This document shows positions 35,775 to 44,539 of a stretch of DNA of 64,000 nucleotides, piece after piece; the stretch's first letter is position 1; each line of letters begins with the position of its first letter. The stretch is from Vogesella indigofera. Its GTDB lineage: Bacteria > Pseudomonadota > Gammaproteobacteria > Burkholderiales > Chromobacteriaceae. The stretch covers positions 1-64,000 of the forward strand of contig NZ_JAQQLA010000010.1 of NCBI RefSeq assembly GCF_028548395.1, written 5' to 3'. A program made the translations under genes and the position numbers. Under the pieces are notes generated by a model, which searched no databases, had not been told where the DNA came from, and was given only the letters and a program-made list of their open reading frames with translations.

Positions 35775-36218
35775 ATGAAACATCATGCACAAGCAGGGCA
35801 GGCGTTCGCCATCGGCCTGCTGTTCGGCGTCGGCCTGCTGCTGTCGGGGATGAGCAATCCGCAGAAGGTGATCGGTTTCCTCGATCTCGCCGGGGCCTGG
35901 GATCCGTCGCTGGCGCTGGTGATGGGCGGCGCCATCGCCGTCGGCCTGCCGCTGTTCCGCATCGCCGAGTCGCGTAGCCAGCGCCAGCTGCCGTCGTGGT
36001 CGGGCGCGCCCATCCACCTGCCGGGCAAGAGCGGCATCACGCCGCGGCTGGTGCTGGGCAGCGTGTTGTTCGGCATCGGCTGGGGCATCGCCGGCATCTG
36101 TCCCGGACCGGGACTGGTGCTGGTGGGCAGCCTGCAGTGGCCGGGGCTGGTGTTCGTGCTGGCGATGGTGGCGGGCATGCTGCTGTTCCGGCCGCTGGAC
36201 AAAGTGCTGTCGCGATGA
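35775..36218 (+). CDS. pmpB: YeeE/YedE-type transporter subunit PmpB
   Basis: 147-aa second half of the transporter. LLFGVGLLLSGMSNPQKVIGFLDLAGAWDPSLALVMGGAI and GIGWGIAGICPGPGLVLVG (Cys motif) are diagnostic. GAGGAGAACAAG gives a strong ribosome site. Its TGA overlaps the ATG of the SulP gene. Confidence 0.88.
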   Translation: MKHHAQAGQAFAIGLLFGVGLLLSGMSNPQKVIGFLDLAGAWDPSLALVMGGAIAVGLPLFRIAESRSQRQLPSWSGAPIHLPGKSGITPRLVLGSVLFGIGWGIAGICPGPGLVLVGSLQWPGLVFVLAMVAGMLLFRPLDKVLSR

Positions 36219-37921
36219 GCTGGCTGCCGCGCTGGCTGCGCCATTACCGCCGCGCCGACCTGCCCGGCGATGTCAGCGCCGGGGTGATCGTCACCCTGCT
36301 GCTGGTGCCGCAGGGGCTGGCCTATGCGCTGGTGGCCGGCCTGCCGCCGGAGGCCGGCCTCTACGCCAGCCTGCTGCCGCTGCTGCTGTACGCGTTCAGC
36401 GGCGGCAGCCACGCGCAGTCGGTGGGACCGATGGCGGTGACCTCGCTGCTGGTGGCGGCGACGCTGTCAAGGTTGGCCGCAGCCGGCAGCGACGACTACC
36501 TGCTGGCCGCCATCTGGCTGGCGCTGCTGTCCGGCGCCATGCTGTTCCTGTTCGGCCTGCTGCGCCTCGGCTTCCTCGCCGACGCGCTGTCGCAGCCGGT
36601 GCTGGCCGGTTTCACCGCCGCCTCGGCGCTGCTGATCGTGCTGTCGCAGCTGGCGCCGCTGGCCGGCTTCCGCGCCGCTGGCGCCAGCCTGCCGGACATC
36701 GCGCAGGCCTTCCTCACCCATGTCGCGGCACTCAATCCGCTGGCGCTGCTGCTGGGGCTCGTCGCGCTGCTGCTGCTGGTGCTGGCGCGGCGCTATCTGG
36801 CGCCGCTGCTGCACGCGCTGGGGCTGGCCGCCGGCGTGGCGCGCACGCTGTCGCGCACCGCGCCGATGCTGGTGGTGCTCGGCGGCCTGCTGGCGGTGAC
36901 GCTGGCCGGCTGGCAGTCGCGGCTGCCGGTGGTCGGCGTGGTGCCCGGCGGGCTGCCGTCGCTGCGGCTGGCGGCCTTGCCGTCGCTGGGCCTCGCGCCG
37001 CTGGTGATGCCGGCCTTCTTCATCGCGCTGATCAACTACGTGCAGAGCCTGTCGGTGGCGCAGATGCTGGCCGCGCCGCGGCGCGAAAGCATCGACCCCG
37101 ACCGCGAGCTGCTGGCGCTGGGGCTGTGCAATCTCGGCGCCGGCCTTAGCGGCGGCTTTCCGGTCACCGGCGGCCTGACCCGCTCGGTGGTCAATGCCGA
37201 CGCCGGCGCCAATACCCAGCTCGCGTCGCTGATCACCGCCGCGCTGATGGTGCTGCTGCTGAGCACCGCCACCGCGCTGCTGGCCAATCTGCCGCTGGCG
37301 GTGCTGGCCGCCACCATCATCGCCTCGGTGGCGGTGATGATCGATTTCCGCACGCTGCGTGCCGCGTGGCGCACCGAACGCGCCGACGCGGTGGCGTTTG
37401 CCGTCACCTTCCTGCTGGTGCTGGCGCTGGGCGTCGATGCCGGCATCGTCGCCGGGGTGGTGATCTCGCTGTCGGTGTGGCTGATGCGCAGCAGCCGGCC
37501 GCACATCGCGGTGCTGGGACGGGTGCCCGGCACCGAGCACTTCCGCAACGTGCTGCGCTACCACACCGAGCCGCTGCCCGGCGTGCTGCTGCTGCGCGTC
37601 GACGAAAGCCTGTTCTTCGGCAATGCCCGCCACGTCGGCAATGCCATCCAGCAGCTGGCCGCCGCCAGCCCGGACAGCCACAGCCTGTTGCTGGTGATGA
37701 GCGCGGTCAATCGCCTCGACATGACTGCACTTTCGATGCTGGAGCGACTAGACGACGGCCTCGCCGAGCGCGGCATCCGCCTGCACCTGGCCGAGGTCAA
37801 GGGCCCGGTACTGGACGTGTGCAAGCGCGCCGGGCTGGCGGTGCGCTTTGACGGCCGCCTGCACCTGTCCACCCACATCGCCATCCAGCAGCTATGCCCC
37901 GGCAGCGACTACCAGATCTGA
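36215..37921 (+). CDS. SulP-family anion permease with STAS domain
   Basis: 568-aa SLC26/SulP transporter. The N-terminal DLPGDVSAGVIVTLLLVPQGLAYALVAGLPPEAGLYAS signature, multiple membrane helices to about residue 410, and a C-terminal STAS domain (from about 440, with LLRVDESLFFGNA and MSAVNRLDMTALSMLE) are present. Co-transcription with the BigR locus suggests it moves sulfate, sulfite or bicarbonate linked to persulfide oxidation; the substrate is inference. A dispersed-word copy lies at 36469-36481. Confidence 0.88.
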   Translation: MSWLPRWLRHYRRADLPGDVSAGVIVTLLLVPQGLAYALVAGLPPEAGLYASLLPLLLYAFSGGSHAQSVGPMAVTSLLVAATLSRLAAAGSDDYLLAAIWLALLSGAMLFLFGLLRLGFLADALSQPVLAGFTAASALLIVLSQLAPLAGFRAAGASLPDIAQAFLTHVAALNPLALLLGLVALLLLVLARRYLAPLLHALGLAAGVARTLSRTAPMLVVLGGLLAVTLAGWQSRLPVVGVVPGGLPSLRLAALPSLGLAPLVMPAFFIALINYVQSLSVAQMLAAPRRESIDPDRELLALGLCNLGAGLSGGFPVTGGLTRSVVNADAGANTQLASLITAALMVLLLSTATALLANLPLAVLAATIIASVAVMIDFRTLRAAWRTERADAVAFAVTFLLVLALGVDAGIVAGVVISLSVWLMRSSRPHIAVLGRVPGTEHFRNVLRYHTEPLPGVLLLRVDESLFFGNARHVGNAIQQLAAASPDSHSLLLVMSAVNRLDMTALSMLERLDDGLAERGIRLHLAEVKGPVLDVCKRAGLAVRFDGRLHLSTHIAIQQLCPGSDYQI

Positions 37922-38061
37922 GAACCTGTTCACGATCTGCTGCGCTTCGGCGATACCGCGTTAAAAACGGCTTCGGAATGCTCATTTACTACTTGTAAAC
38001 TCCGCTTCCTCAGCCGTTTTCGCCTTGTCTCGCTCTAGCTCGCGAGATCGTGAACACGTTC
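37922..38061. repeat. 140-bp imperfect inverted repeat
   Basis: Outer arms GAACCTGTTCACGATCT (37922-37938) and AGATCGTGAACACGTTC (38045-38061) match at 16 of 17 positions. A middle pair AAAACGGCTTCGGAATG / CGCTTCCTCAGCCGTTTT and a central TTTAC-TACTT-GTAAA stem complete a long cruciform-like structure. No ORF of its own. It resembles intergenic palindromic elements I recall from other beta/gammaproteobacteria. It could also stop sulP transcripts, though there is no clean T-run. Confidence 0.8.
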
Positions 38062-38114
38062 TGAAAAGCACACGCCGCGTGCAACTTCCGGCCGCCGCTG
38101 GCTATCATAGCGGC

Positions 38115-39557
38115 ATGAAACGACACTCCCGCCGTGCCCTGTTCGTCGCCAGCCTGCTCGCCACCCTGGCCGCGCCGCCGCTGTTTGCCGCCAACGACCT
38201 GCCCAGCCTCGGCACGGTGGCCGAGTCCGCCTTGCCGCAGGCGGAGGAAAACCGCATCGGCCGCGACATCCTGCGTTCGCTGCGCGGCGACGGCGACGTG
38301 ATCGACGACGCCGAGGTCAACGCCTATCTCGCCGATCTCGGCGGGCGGCTGGCCGCCGGCGCGCAGCTGCCGGGGATGCGTTTTGCCTTCTTCGCCGTCA
38401 ACGACCGCAGCATCAACGCCTTCGCGCTGCCCGGCGGCGTCATCGGCGTGCACAGCGGCCTGCTGCTGGCGACGCAGAGCGAGGGCGAACTGGCCTCGGT
38501 GCTGGCGCACGAGATCGCCCACGTCAGCCAGCGCCATCTGGCGCGGATGCAGGAGGGCGAGGGCAACCGCCACCTGCTGATGCTGGCGGCGATCCTGGCT
38601 GGGGTGCTGGCGTCCAATGCCTCCAACGGCGACGTCAGCGCCGGCATGGTCAACGCCGGCGTCGGCCTCGCCGCCAGCCGCCAGCTGGCCTACTCGCGCG
38701 ATTTCGAACGCGAGGCCGACCGCATCGGCATGCAGTACCTGACCGCCGCCGGCTTCGACGCGCGCAGCATGGCCGGCTTTTTCGACCGCCTGCAGCAGAC
38801 GCACCGCCACAACGACAACAACGCCTTCGGCTTCCTGCGCACCCACCCGCTGACCGGCGAGCGCGTCAGCGAGGCGCAGAACCGCGCGCAGGGCTATCCG
38901 CTGCGCATGCGCGCCGACAGCAGCGATTTCCTGCTGATGCGCGAGAAGCTGAGGCTGGCCACCCTCGGTGCCGCCGAGGCCGAGCGCCACTACCGCACCG
39001 CGCTGGTGGCCGGCCGCTTCCTGCAGCCGGGCGCCACCTACTATGGCCTCGCGCGCGCGCTGCTGCAGCTGGGCCGCTACGACGAGGCGCAGCAGGCGCT
39101 GGCCAGCGCGCAGCGGCAACTGCCGCCGCATCCGGCATTGCTGCTGCTGGACGGCGACATCCAGCGCGCTGCGGCCAACCTTGACGGCGCACTGGTGCGC
39201 TACCAGCAGGCGCTGCAGCAATTCCCGTCCAACGACGCGCTGTGGCTGGCGCGCATCGACACCCTGCTGCAGGCGCGGCGCAGCGCCGAGGCCCGGCAGC
39301 AGATCGAGCTGGCGCTGAAGCGCGCTCCCGACAACGCCGCGCTGTGGCGGCTGGCGGCACGCAGCTACGGCGAGGGCGACGCGTTGCGCTACCACGCCGC
39401 GCTCGGCCACGCGTTCTATATCGAACAGGAGTTTGAATCGGCGCGCATCCAGTACCAGCTCGCCAGCCGCGCCGGCGGCGACGACTTCTACCTGCGCTCC
39501 ACCGTCGAGGCGCGTTTGCGCGAAATCGACAGCCAGCATCCGGCCAAGCCGCGCTGA
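38115..39557 (+). CDS. periplasmic M48 metalloprotease with TPR repeats (BepA-like)
   Basis: 480-aa exported protease/chaperone. A signal peptide (residues 1-25, cleaved near LFAA) is followed by an M48 domain with HEIAH at 132-136 and the ERE-AD third-ligand region. A C-terminal half of TPR-like helices (ATYYGLARALLQLGRYDEAQQALASA; LVRYQQALQQFPSNDALWLARID) completes it. This matches BepA (YfgC), which assists or degrades LptD and other outer-membrane proteins. A dispersed-word copy is at 39170-39182. Confidence 0.88.
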   Translation: MKRHSRRALFVASLLATLAAPPLFAANDLPSLGTVAESALPQAEENRIGRDILRSLRGDGDVIDDAEVNAYLADLGGRLAAGAQLPGMRFAFFAVNDRSINAFALPGGVIGVHSGLLLATQSEGELASVLAHEIAHVSQRHLARMQEGEGNRHLLMLAAILAGVLASNASNGDVSAGMVNAGVGLAASRQLAYSRDFEREADRIGMQYLTAAGFDARSMAGFFDRLQQTHRHNDNNAFGFLRTHPLTGERVSEAQNRAQGYPLRMRADSSDFLLMREKLRLATLGAAEAERHYRTALVAGRFLQPGATYYGLARALLQLGRYDEAQQALASAQRQLPPHPALLLLDGDIQRAAANLDGALVRYQQALQQFPSNDALWLARIDTLLQARRSAEARQQIELALKRAPDNAALWRLAARSYGEGDALRYHAALGHAFYIEQEFESARIQYQLASRAGGDDFYLRSTVEARLREIDSQHPAKPR

Positions 39558-39902
39558 CGCCTGCCCCTTGTCCGGCCACGGTCCGCACCGTGCGCCGGCG
39601 CTTTCTGCCCTGCCTGCCGTCGTTCCTCGAATAATCGCAAAAAAACAACATATTGCAGTGCAATATCGCTGCCGAAAAAGCCGATTTTGAGTGATATCCC
39701 CAATTGCCCACTTCGCGTGGAAATCGGCAGGATTTACACTCTGCGCTATGTAAGAAACTTTTCACTTTCGCAAATTTTATTTGCGGAATTGTTCGATTAT
39801 AATCCGACGCAGTTCTGTATAGCCTTTACCAAGGCCCCAATGTCATGACAGCAGACGCTGCCCAACCGGGTAGTGAACTGAAAATAAAAGTGAGGATGTG
39901 AG
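39558..39902 (+). promoter_or_regulatory. aceE upstream region: promoter and two palindromes
   Basis: 345 bp without a gene and much more AT-rich than its surroundings. It holds palindrome ATATTGCA-G-TGCAATAT (39650-39666), palindrome CGCAAAT-TTT-ATTTGCG (39769-39785), and a TATAAT -10 at 39798-39803. The second palindrome covers the -35 position, as expected for a repressor of the pyruvate dehydrogenase operon. Neither matches the enteric PdhR box. Confidence 0.6.
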
Positions 39903-42566
39903 ATGGCAGCAATCTACCCTGACGATATCGATCCGGTTGAAACGCACGAATGGACCGATGCGCTGGAGTCTGTACTGGATAGTGACGGCGCCGAGCGTGC
40001 CCACTTCCTGCTGGAGAAAATGGTCGAACGTACCCGTCGCCGTGGCGCACACCTGCCGTTCGAGGCGACGACTGCATACCTGAATACTATCCCGGTGGGC
40101 AAAGAGCAAAAGTCCCCCGGCAATCACGAGATGGAGCACCGCATCCGCTCCATCAATCGCTGGAACGCGATGGCCCTGGTGCTGCGCGCCGGCAAGAAAG
40201 ACCTGGAACTGGGTGGCCACATTGCCTCCTTCCAGTCCTCCGCCACCCTCTACGACGTCGGCTTCAACCACTTCTGGCGCGCCCACAACGACGAGCAGGA
40301 AGGCGATCTGGTTTACTTCCAGGGCCACATCTCCCCGGGCGTGTACGCGCGTGCCTACCTCGAAGGCCGCCTCAACGAAGAGCAGCTGGACAGCTTCCGC
40401 CAGGAAGTGGACGGCGGCGGCCTGTCCTCCTACCCGCACCCGTGGCTGATGGAAGACTTCTGGCAGTTCCCGACCGTGTCCATGGGCCTGGGCCCGCTGA
40501 TGGCGATCTACCAGGCACGTTTCCTGAAGTACCTGGAAAGCCGTGGCCTGGCCAAGACCCCGGGTCGCAAGGTGTGGTGCTTCTGCGGCGACGGCGAGAT
40601 GGACGAGCCGGAATCTCTGGGCGCGATCGCGCTGGCGGCCCGCGAAGGCCTGGACAACCTGGTGTTCGTGATCAACTGCAACCTGCAGCGTCTGGACGGC
40701 CCGGTACGCGGTAACGGCAAGATCATCCAGGAACTGGAAGGCGACTTCCGCGGTTCCGGCTGGAACGTGCTGAAAGTGGTATGGGGCTCGCGCTGGGACC
40801 CGCTGCTGGCGATGGACACCAAGGGCCTGCTGAAAAAGCGCATGGACGAGTGCGTCGACGGCGATTACCAGACCTTCAAGTCCAAGGACGGCGCCTACGT
40901 TCGCGAACACTTCTTCGGCAAGTACCCGGAGCTGCGCGAGATGGTGGCCAACATGTCCGACGACGAGATCTGGGCATTGAACCGTGGCGGCCACGACCCG
41001 CACAAGGTGTACGCCGCGTACCACGAAGCCACCCACAACGCCAACGGCCGTCCGACCGTGATCCTGGCCAAGACCATCAAGGGTTACGGCATGGGCTCCA
41101 GCGGCGAGGCACAGAACGTCGCCCACCAGGCCAAGAAGATGGCACTGGACAACCTGCGCAAGTTCCGCGACCGCTTCGGCATCCCGGTCTCCGACGCCGA
41201 TCTGGAAAGCGTTCCGTACTACAAGCCGGCGGAAGACAGCCCGGAAATGCAGTACATGCGCGAACGCCGCGCCGCGCTGGGCGGCTACCTGCCGGCCCGC
41301 AAGCCGGTGAAGACCCCGCTGGCCATCCCTGGTCTGCACGTGTTCGACAGTCAGTTCAATGATTCGGGCGAGCGCGAGTTCTCCACCACCATGGCTTTCG
41401 TGCGCCAGCTGGGCATCCTGCTGAAAGACAAGAACATCGGCAAACAGATCGTGCCGATCGTGCCGGACGAATCCCGCACCTTCGGTATGGAAGGCATGTT
41501 CCGCCAGTACGGCATCTGGTCCACCCAGGGTCAGAACTACGTGCCGCAGGACGCCGATCAGCTGATGTTCTACAAGGAATCCAAGGACGGCCAGATGCTG
41601 CAGGAAGGCATCAACGAGCCGGGCGCGATGTCCTCGTGGATTGCGGCAGCGACCAGCTACGCCAACCACGGCATCCCGATGATTCCGTTCTACATCTACT
41701 ACTCGATGTTCGGCTTCCAGCGTATCGGCGATCTGGCCTGGGCCGCAGGCGACATGCGTGCCCGCGGCTTCATGCTCGGCGGCACCGCCGGCCGTACCAC
41801 GCTGAACGGTGAAGGCCTGCAGCACGAAGACGGCCACAGCCACATCCAGGCCGGCCTGATCCCGAACTGCATCAGCTACGACCCGACCTTCGCCTACGAA
41901 CTGGCGGTGATCCTGCAGGACGGCCTGAAGCGCATGTACGTGGAACAGCAGGACGTGTTCTATTACATCACCCTGATGAACGAGAACTACACCCACCCGG
42001 CGATGCCGCAGGGCGCCGAAGACGGCATCCTGAAGGGCATGTACCTGTTCAAGGACGGTGGCGACGCCGCGGTGAAAGTGCAGCTGATGGGCTCCGGCAC
42101 CATCCTGCGCGAAGTGATTGCCGCCGCCGACCTGCTGCGCAACGACTTCGGCATCGCCTCCGACATCTGGAGCGTGACCTCGTTCAACCAGCTGCGTCGT
42201 GACGGCATGGAAGCCTCGCGCCACAACCTGCTGCACCCGGTGGGCGAGCAGCGCCTGTCCTACGTCGAGCAGCAGCTGGCCGGCCGTTCCGGCCCGGTGA
42301 TCGCCGCTACCGACTACATCCGCAACTACGCCGACCAGATCCGTGAATACGTGCCTGGCCGTTACGTGGTGCTGGGGACCGACGGTTACGGCCGCTCCGA
42401 CAGCCGCGCCAAGCTGCGCGAGTTCTTCGAAGTGGATCGCCGCTACGTCGCCGTGGCCGCGCTGTCGGCACTGGCACGCGACGGCAAGATCGACGCCGCC
42501 CGCGTCCAGGAAGCCATCACCAAGTACGGTATCAACGTCGCCAAGCTGCCTAGCTGGAAGGTATAA
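39903..42566 (+). CDS. aceE: pyruvate dehydrogenase E1 component, homodimeric
   Basis: 887-aa thiamine-diphosphate enzyme that decarboxylates pyruvate and reductively acetylates AceF. The single-chain (alpha2) type is shown by length and by N-terminal EWTDALESVLDSDG, HFWRAHNDEQEGDLVYFQGH, the ThDP fold region GDGEMDEPES with NLVFVINCNLQRLDGPVRGN, and GRTTLNGEGLQHEDGHSH. A GAGGATGTGAG run precedes the ATG. First gene of aceE-aceF-lpdA. Confidence 0.97.
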   Translation: MAAIYPDDIDPVETHEWTDALESVLDSDGAERAHFLLEKMVERTRRRGAHLPFEATTAYLNTIPVGKEQKSPGNHEMEHRIRSINRWNAMALVLRAGKKDLELGGHIASFQSSATLYDVGFNHFWRAHNDEQEGDLVYFQGHISPGVYARAYLEGRLNEEQLDSFRQEVDGGGLSSYPHPWLMEDFWQFPTVSMGLGPLMAIYQARFLKYLESRGLAKTPGRKVWCFCGDGEMDEPESLGAIALAAREGLDNLVFVINCNLQRLDGPVRGNGKIIQELEGDFRGSGWNVLKVVWGSRWDPLLAMDTKGLLKKRMDECVDGDYQTFKSKDGAYVREHFFGKYPELREMVANMSDDEIWALNRGGHDPHKVYAAYHEATHNANGRPTVILAKTIKGYGMGSSGEAQNVAHQAKKMALDNLRKFRDRFGIPVSDADLESVPYYKPAEDSPEMQYMRERRAALGGYLPARKPVKTPLAIPGLHVFDSQFNDSGEREFSTTMAFVRQLGILLKDKNIGKQIVPIVPDESRTFGMEGMFRQYGIWSTQGQNYVPQDADQLMFYKESKDGQMLQEGINEPGAMSSWIAAATSYANHGIPMIPFYIYYSMFGFQRIGDLAWAAGDMRARGFMLGGTAGRTTLNGEGLQHEDGHSHIQAGLIPNCISYDPTFAYELAVILQDGLKRMYVEQQDVFYYITLMNENYTHPAMPQGAEDGILKGMYLFKDGGDAAVKVQLMGSGTILREVIAAADLLRNDFGIASDIWSVTSFNQLRRDGMEASRHNLLHPVGEQRLSYVEQQLAGRSGPVIAATDYIRNYADQIREYVPGRYVVLGTDGYGRSDSRAKLREFFEVDRRYVAVAALSALARDGKIDAARVQEAITKYGINVAKLPSWKV

Positions 42567-42596
42567 GGCGCGGCCGTTGCGGCCAACCCTGATACC

Positions 42597-42624
42597 GGCG
42601 AAAGTCACCCGCGTGGCTTTCGCC
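42597..42624 (+). other. hairpin in the aceE-aceF spacer
   Basis: GGCGAAAG (42597-42604) pairs with CTTTCGCC (42617-42624), no T-run. The 195-bp spacer also has a degenerate word copy TGCGGCCAACC (42578-42588), 11 nt after the aceE stop. It may stabilise or process the operon mRNA and so set different levels of E1 and E2. Confidence 0.5.
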
Positions 42625-42761
42625 GCTCCTGCAGCAGCGCGATCCGGCCGCCGCCAGACGGCAGCCGGGATACCAAGCCGAATGTTGGCGGAGCCCGCCG
42701 CCGGCAAGGCGCCACGCCTTGCCCGTCACGCGGGCCTCCGCCCTACGATGTGGATAGAGCC

Positions 42762-44432
42762 ATGAGCAATCTGATCGAACTGAAAGTGCCCGATATCGGT
42801 GGGCACAACAACGTAGACGTCATCGAAGTCTTCATCCAGCCGGGCCAGACCGTCGCCATCGACGACAGCCTGATCACGCTGGAAACCGACAAAGCCACCA
42901 TGGAAGTACCGGCCGAAGCCGCCGGCGTGGTGAAAGAAGTGCGCGCCGTGCTCGGCGGCAAGATTTCCGAAGGCGACGTGATCGCCATCATCGAAGTGGG
43001 CGCCAGCGCCGCCGCACCGGCCCCGGCGGCCGCGGTAGCCACCCCGGTAGCAGCTGCGCCCGCGCCGGTAGCTGCACCTGCAGCCGCCCCGGCCCCCGTT
43101 GCGGCTGCGGCACCTGCCGCTGCGGCCAACGTTGGCCGTAGCGAGATCCGCATTCCCGACATCGGCGGCCACAGCGGCGTCGACGTGATCGAGGTATCGG
43201 TCAAGGTCGGTGACGAGATCAAGGTCGACGACAGCCTGATCACGCTGGAAACCGACAAGGCGACCATGGAAGTGCCGGCCACCGCCGCCGGCCGCGTGGT
43301 GGAAGTGAAAGTGAAAGTGGGCGACAAGGCCAGTGAAGGCGACCTGATCGTGGTGGTGGAAGGTGCCGCCGCTGCCGCCGCTCCGGCTGCTGCTGCCCCT
43401 GCACCGGCCGCCGCACCGGCCCCGGTCGCTGCGGCTCCGGCAGTGGTTGCCGCACCGGTAGCAACGCCGGTTGCCGCTGCCGTCGCCGCCGCCTTCAACG
43501 AAGCCGGCTTCGCCAAGTCGCACGCCGGCCCGTCGGTACGCAAGCTGGCACGTGAGCTGGGTGTCGACCTGTCCAAGGTGAAGGGTTCCGGCCGCAAGGG
43601 CCGCATCGTCGAAGACGATGTGAAGGGCTTCGTGAAGACCATCATGCAGAACCCGGCGGCGCTGGCTCCGGCCGCTGCGCCAGCCGGCAACGGCGGCGGT
43701 CTGGACCTGCTGCCGTGGCCGAAGGTGGATTTCGCCAAGTTCGGCCCGATCGAAACCAAGCCGCTGACCCGCATCCAGAAGCTGTCCGGTGCCAACCTCA
43801 GCCGCAACTGGGTGATGATCCCGCACGTCACGTTCAACGACGACTGCGACATCACCGAGCTGGAAGAATTCCGCAAGACCATCGGCAAGGAATGGGAAAA
43901 GTCCGGCCTGAAGATCAGCCCGCTAGCCTTCATCATCAAGGCCGCCGCCGAGGCGCTGAAGGCGTTCCCGAACTTCAACAGCTCGCTGGACGGCGACAAC
44001 CTGGTGCTGAAACAGTACTACCACATCGGCTTTGCCGCCGACACGCCGAACGGCCTGGTGGTGCCGGTGATCAAGAACGTGGACCAGAAGGGCATCAAGC
44101 AGATCGCCAAGGAACTGACCGACCTGTCCGCGCTGGCGCGTGACGGCAAGCTCAAGCCGACCGACATGCAGGGCGCCACCTTCACCATCTCCAGTCTGGG
44201 TGGTATCGGCGGCACCGGCTTCACGCCTATCGTCAATGCACCAGAAGTGGCCATCCTCGGCGTGTGCAAGTCGCAGATCAAGCCGGTGTGGAACGGCAAG
44301 GAATTCGCGCCGCGCCTGATGTGCCCGCTGTCGCTGTCCTTCGACCACCGCGTGATCGACGGCGCCGCTGCGGCCCGCTTCACCGTGTACCTGGGCAAGC
44401 TGCTGTCCGACGTGCGCCGCCTGATCCTGTAA
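42762..44432 (+). CDS. aceF: pyruvate dehydrogenase E2, dihydrolipoamide acetyltransferase
   Basis: 556-aa E2 core subunit transferring acetyl groups to CoA. Two lipoyl domains with lipoylated lysines at K44 and K166 ([10 protein letters not shown] both times) are joined by Ala/Pro linkers. The E3/E1-binding domain lies at about 255-290 ([27 protein letters not shown]), and the catalytic domain has HRVIDG (His529, Asp533). A near-perfect word palindrome (43121-43140) is translated as AANVGRS at the junction between the first linker and the second lipoyl domain. Confidence 0.96.
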   Translation: MSNLIELKVPDIGGHNNVDVIEVFIQPGQTVAIDDSLITLETDKATMEVPAEAAGVVKEVRAVLGGKISEGDVIAIIEVGASAAAPAPAAAVATPVAAAPAPVAAPAAAPAPVAAAAPAAAANVGRSEIRIPDIGGHSGVDVIEVSVKVGDEIKVDDSLITLETDKATMEVPATAAGRVVEVKVKVGDKASEGDLIVVVEGAAAAAAPAAAAPAPAAAPAPVAAAPAVVAAPVATPVAAAVAAAFNEAGFAKSHAGPSVRKLARELGVDLSKVKGSGRKGRIVEDDVKGFVKTIMQNPAALAPAAAPAGNGGGLDLLPWPKVDFAKFGPIETKPLTRIQKLSGANLSRNWVMIPHVTFNDDCDITELEEFRKTIGKEWEKSGLKISPLAFIIKAAAEALKAFPNFNSSLDGDNLVLKQYYHIGFAADTPNGLVVPVIKNVDQKGIKQIAKELTDLSALARDGKLKPTDMQGATFTISSLGGIGGTGFTPIVNAPEVAILGVCKSQIKPVWNGKEFAPRLMCPLSLSFDHRVIDGAAAARFTVYLGKLLSDVRRLIL

Positions 44433-44445
44433 TGGTCGCAGCCTG

Positions 44446-44469
44446 AAGGTTGGCCGCGGCCAACCTTCG
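44446..44469. repeat. overlapping head-to-head word pair
   Basis: A 24-bp perfect palindrome made from AAGGTTGGCCGC and its reverse complement sharing the central CGCG. It lies 14 nt after the aceF stop. Here the copies point inward, the opposite arrangement to the usual palindrome. Confidence 0.93.
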
Positions 44470-44539
44470 GCTGCCAGCAAGCCATCGTGCCGAATACCGG
44501 CGGCGTGCCCTGCGCGCCGCCACCACATGGATGTGAACC

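Noticed and set aside
37922..38061. Insertion sequence
   Set aside because: Inverted arms but only 140 bp, no transposase frame and no obvious target duplication; kept as a palindromic element.
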